Shown here piece after piece: positions 5,099 through 5,907 of a stretch of 5,907 nucleotides of DNA. The notes below the pieces were generated by a model. It ran no database searches. It was not told the origin of the DNA and saw only the letters and a list, made by a program, of their open reading frames with translations. Source of the DNA: an uncultured Geobacteraceae bacterium (GTDB taxonomy: Bacteria > Desulfobacterota > Desulfuromonadia > Geobacterales > Pseudopelobacteraceae); assembly GCA_903879825.1 (NCBI GenBank), contig CAIRND010000164.1:1-5907 (forward strand), written 5' to 3'. Positions within the stretch are counted from its first letter, which is position 1; every line of letters begins with the position of its first letter. The position numbers and the translations under genes were made by a program.

Positions 5099-5907
5099 AT
5101 GGTGCAGTCAGTGCCAATTTAGATGGACCATGCTCAGGAACAATGTTCAGGACCTTTGCATAACAATCATTCCCTTTTTTAGTTCTTCCCTGTGATGAAT
5201 ACAGATCTCCCAGAAGAAACCACCCCCAGGGATTGGCAGGCTGCACAATGGTAATCTCTCTTAATTCCTTTTCGGCTTTATCGTCCTCACCCTGTTGCCG
5301 GTACCACTCTCCTGCTATCACATTGGTTGTATAACAGTATCCAAGATCACTCTTCTGCCGTCTGAAGCGATCAGGATCCTTCTGCTGATTTTTCGCCAGC
5401 TCTTTCAGGAGGCGGGTTGAATAAGTGCTACGTGTGGCTGCAACATAGAGTGCGGATTGCGGTGAGCCTGAAAATATATTGTGCGAGGTTTTGCCGGCTG
5501 CCACTGCGTTTTTATAGAGCTGGGTGCCTGGATAATAGGCAAGTGGCGAGACATAACCGTCATCAGGACGGATGTGGCGTATAAGCTCTATTGTTTGTTG
5601 GATGTCGTGTTTGGTTTCCTCAGGGACATCGCTGATAAGGAAAACTGAAAGATTGATTCCCGTTTCTCTGATGAGCCTGCAGGCATCCTCTATGTTCGCT
5701 GGAGCGATGTTCTTGCCGAGTTGACGTAGAATGTCTAGCGAACCGGATTCAACTCCGAGCTGTATGCATTCGCATCCGGCCTGTTTCATTTGAATTACCA
5801 GCTCTTTATCAATCGCAGTGACTCGCGACTGACAGTTCCAGAGGATGTTAATTTCCTGTTCCTGTAGAATCCTGCAGAATTCGATGACACGTTTACGGTC
5901 AGCTGTA
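5097..5907 (-). CDS. Radical SAM enzyme with C-terminal TPR-like repeats (N-terminus beyond the right edge)
   Basis: The frame is open from the right edge to TAA 5097-5099, giving 269 C-terminal residues. The first part, TADRKRVIEFCRIL, WNCQSRVTAIDKELVIQM and CECIQLGVESGS, is the second half of a radical SAM barrel; GVESGS is the usual SAM-contacting strand. LISDVPEET stands where most relatives have a G-L-P-G-E-T-like turn, and SPLAYYPGTQLY closes the core. The pattern resembles the cobalamin-binding-domain type, whose B12 domain and CxxxCxxC cluster would lie outside the window. The last 80 or so residues contain two helix pairs like TPRs (around AGEWYRQQGEDDKAEKEL and GWFLLGDLYSSQGRTKKG), suggesting a protein-interaction tail. 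The first ATG in view (5787-5789) is internal: conserved barrel sequence precedes it. Substrate unknown. Confidence 0.88.
   Translation of the reverse strand, partial: TADRKRVIEFCRILQEQEINILWNCQSRVTAIDKELVIQMKQAGCECIQLGVESGSLDILRQLGKNIAPANIEDACRLIRETGINLSVFLISDVPEETKHDIQQTIELIRHIRPDDGYVSPLAYYPGTQLYKNAVAAGKTSHNIFSGSPQSALYVAATRSTYSTRLLKELAKNQQKDPDRFRRQKSDLGYCYTTNVIAGEWYRQQGEDDKAEKELREITIVQPANPWGWFLLGDLYSSQGRTKKGNDCYAKVLNIVPEHGPSKLALTAP

Overview
The window is a stretch of chromosome from a Gram-negative bacterium, most likely a deltaproteobacterium of the Geobacter/Desulfuromonas group. This rests on the gene families rather than on any marker gene: an IclR regulator divergent from a UspA-type protein, a PolA with all three domains, a small 8-cysteine protein, an NrfJ-like lipoprotein and a radical SAM-TPR protein. 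Base composition is near 50% GC. I see no rRNA, tRNA, CRISPR, insertion sequence, integrase or other sign of a mobile island. It reads as ordinary chromosome, with a few local oddities.

Layout. From the left edge to 1720 (minus strand) lies the first 573 codons of DNA polymerase I (polA): the complete 5' nuclease domain, the complete proofreading domain and the very beginning of the polymerase domain. The proofreading domain carries an extra block of about 46 residues relative to E. coli PolA. Its start codon lies inside the 3' end of a 65-codon gene (1710-1907, minus) with a DUF4177-like look, so the two are probably co-translated. A strong minus-strand terminator (1969-1993) separates this pair from an IclR-family regulator (2019-2801, minus).

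The 230-base gap 2802-3031 is a divergent control region. Two sigma70-type promoters face away from each other with overlapping -35 boxes, and TTGT/ACAA palindromes lie across them. To the right is a tight plus-strand cluster: an ATP-binding-type universal stress protein (3032-3487), a secreted or periplasmic polysaccharide deacetylase (3505-4296) and a tiny cysteine-rich protein (4299-4493), with gaps of 17 and 2 bases. The arrangement suggests that the IclR protein controls itself and this cluster. The cluster could tie cell-envelope polysaccharide modification to metabolic or stress state, but that is inference.

Next is a GTG-started lipoprotein with an NrfJ-like C-terminal domain (4621-5046, plus), ended by a textbook terminator (5071-5098). 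The terminator's T-run overlaps the stop codon of a converging minus-strand gene. That gene (5097 to beyond the right edge) encodes the C-terminal part of a radical SAM enzyme followed by TPR-like helices; its iron-sulfur motif lies outside the window.

The points most worth following are the in-frame insert in polA (and the resemblance of part of it to a widespread dispersed repeat), the divergent operator region, the 8-cysteine small protein, and the altered first motif of the deacetylase. I found no convincing new defence or mobile system.
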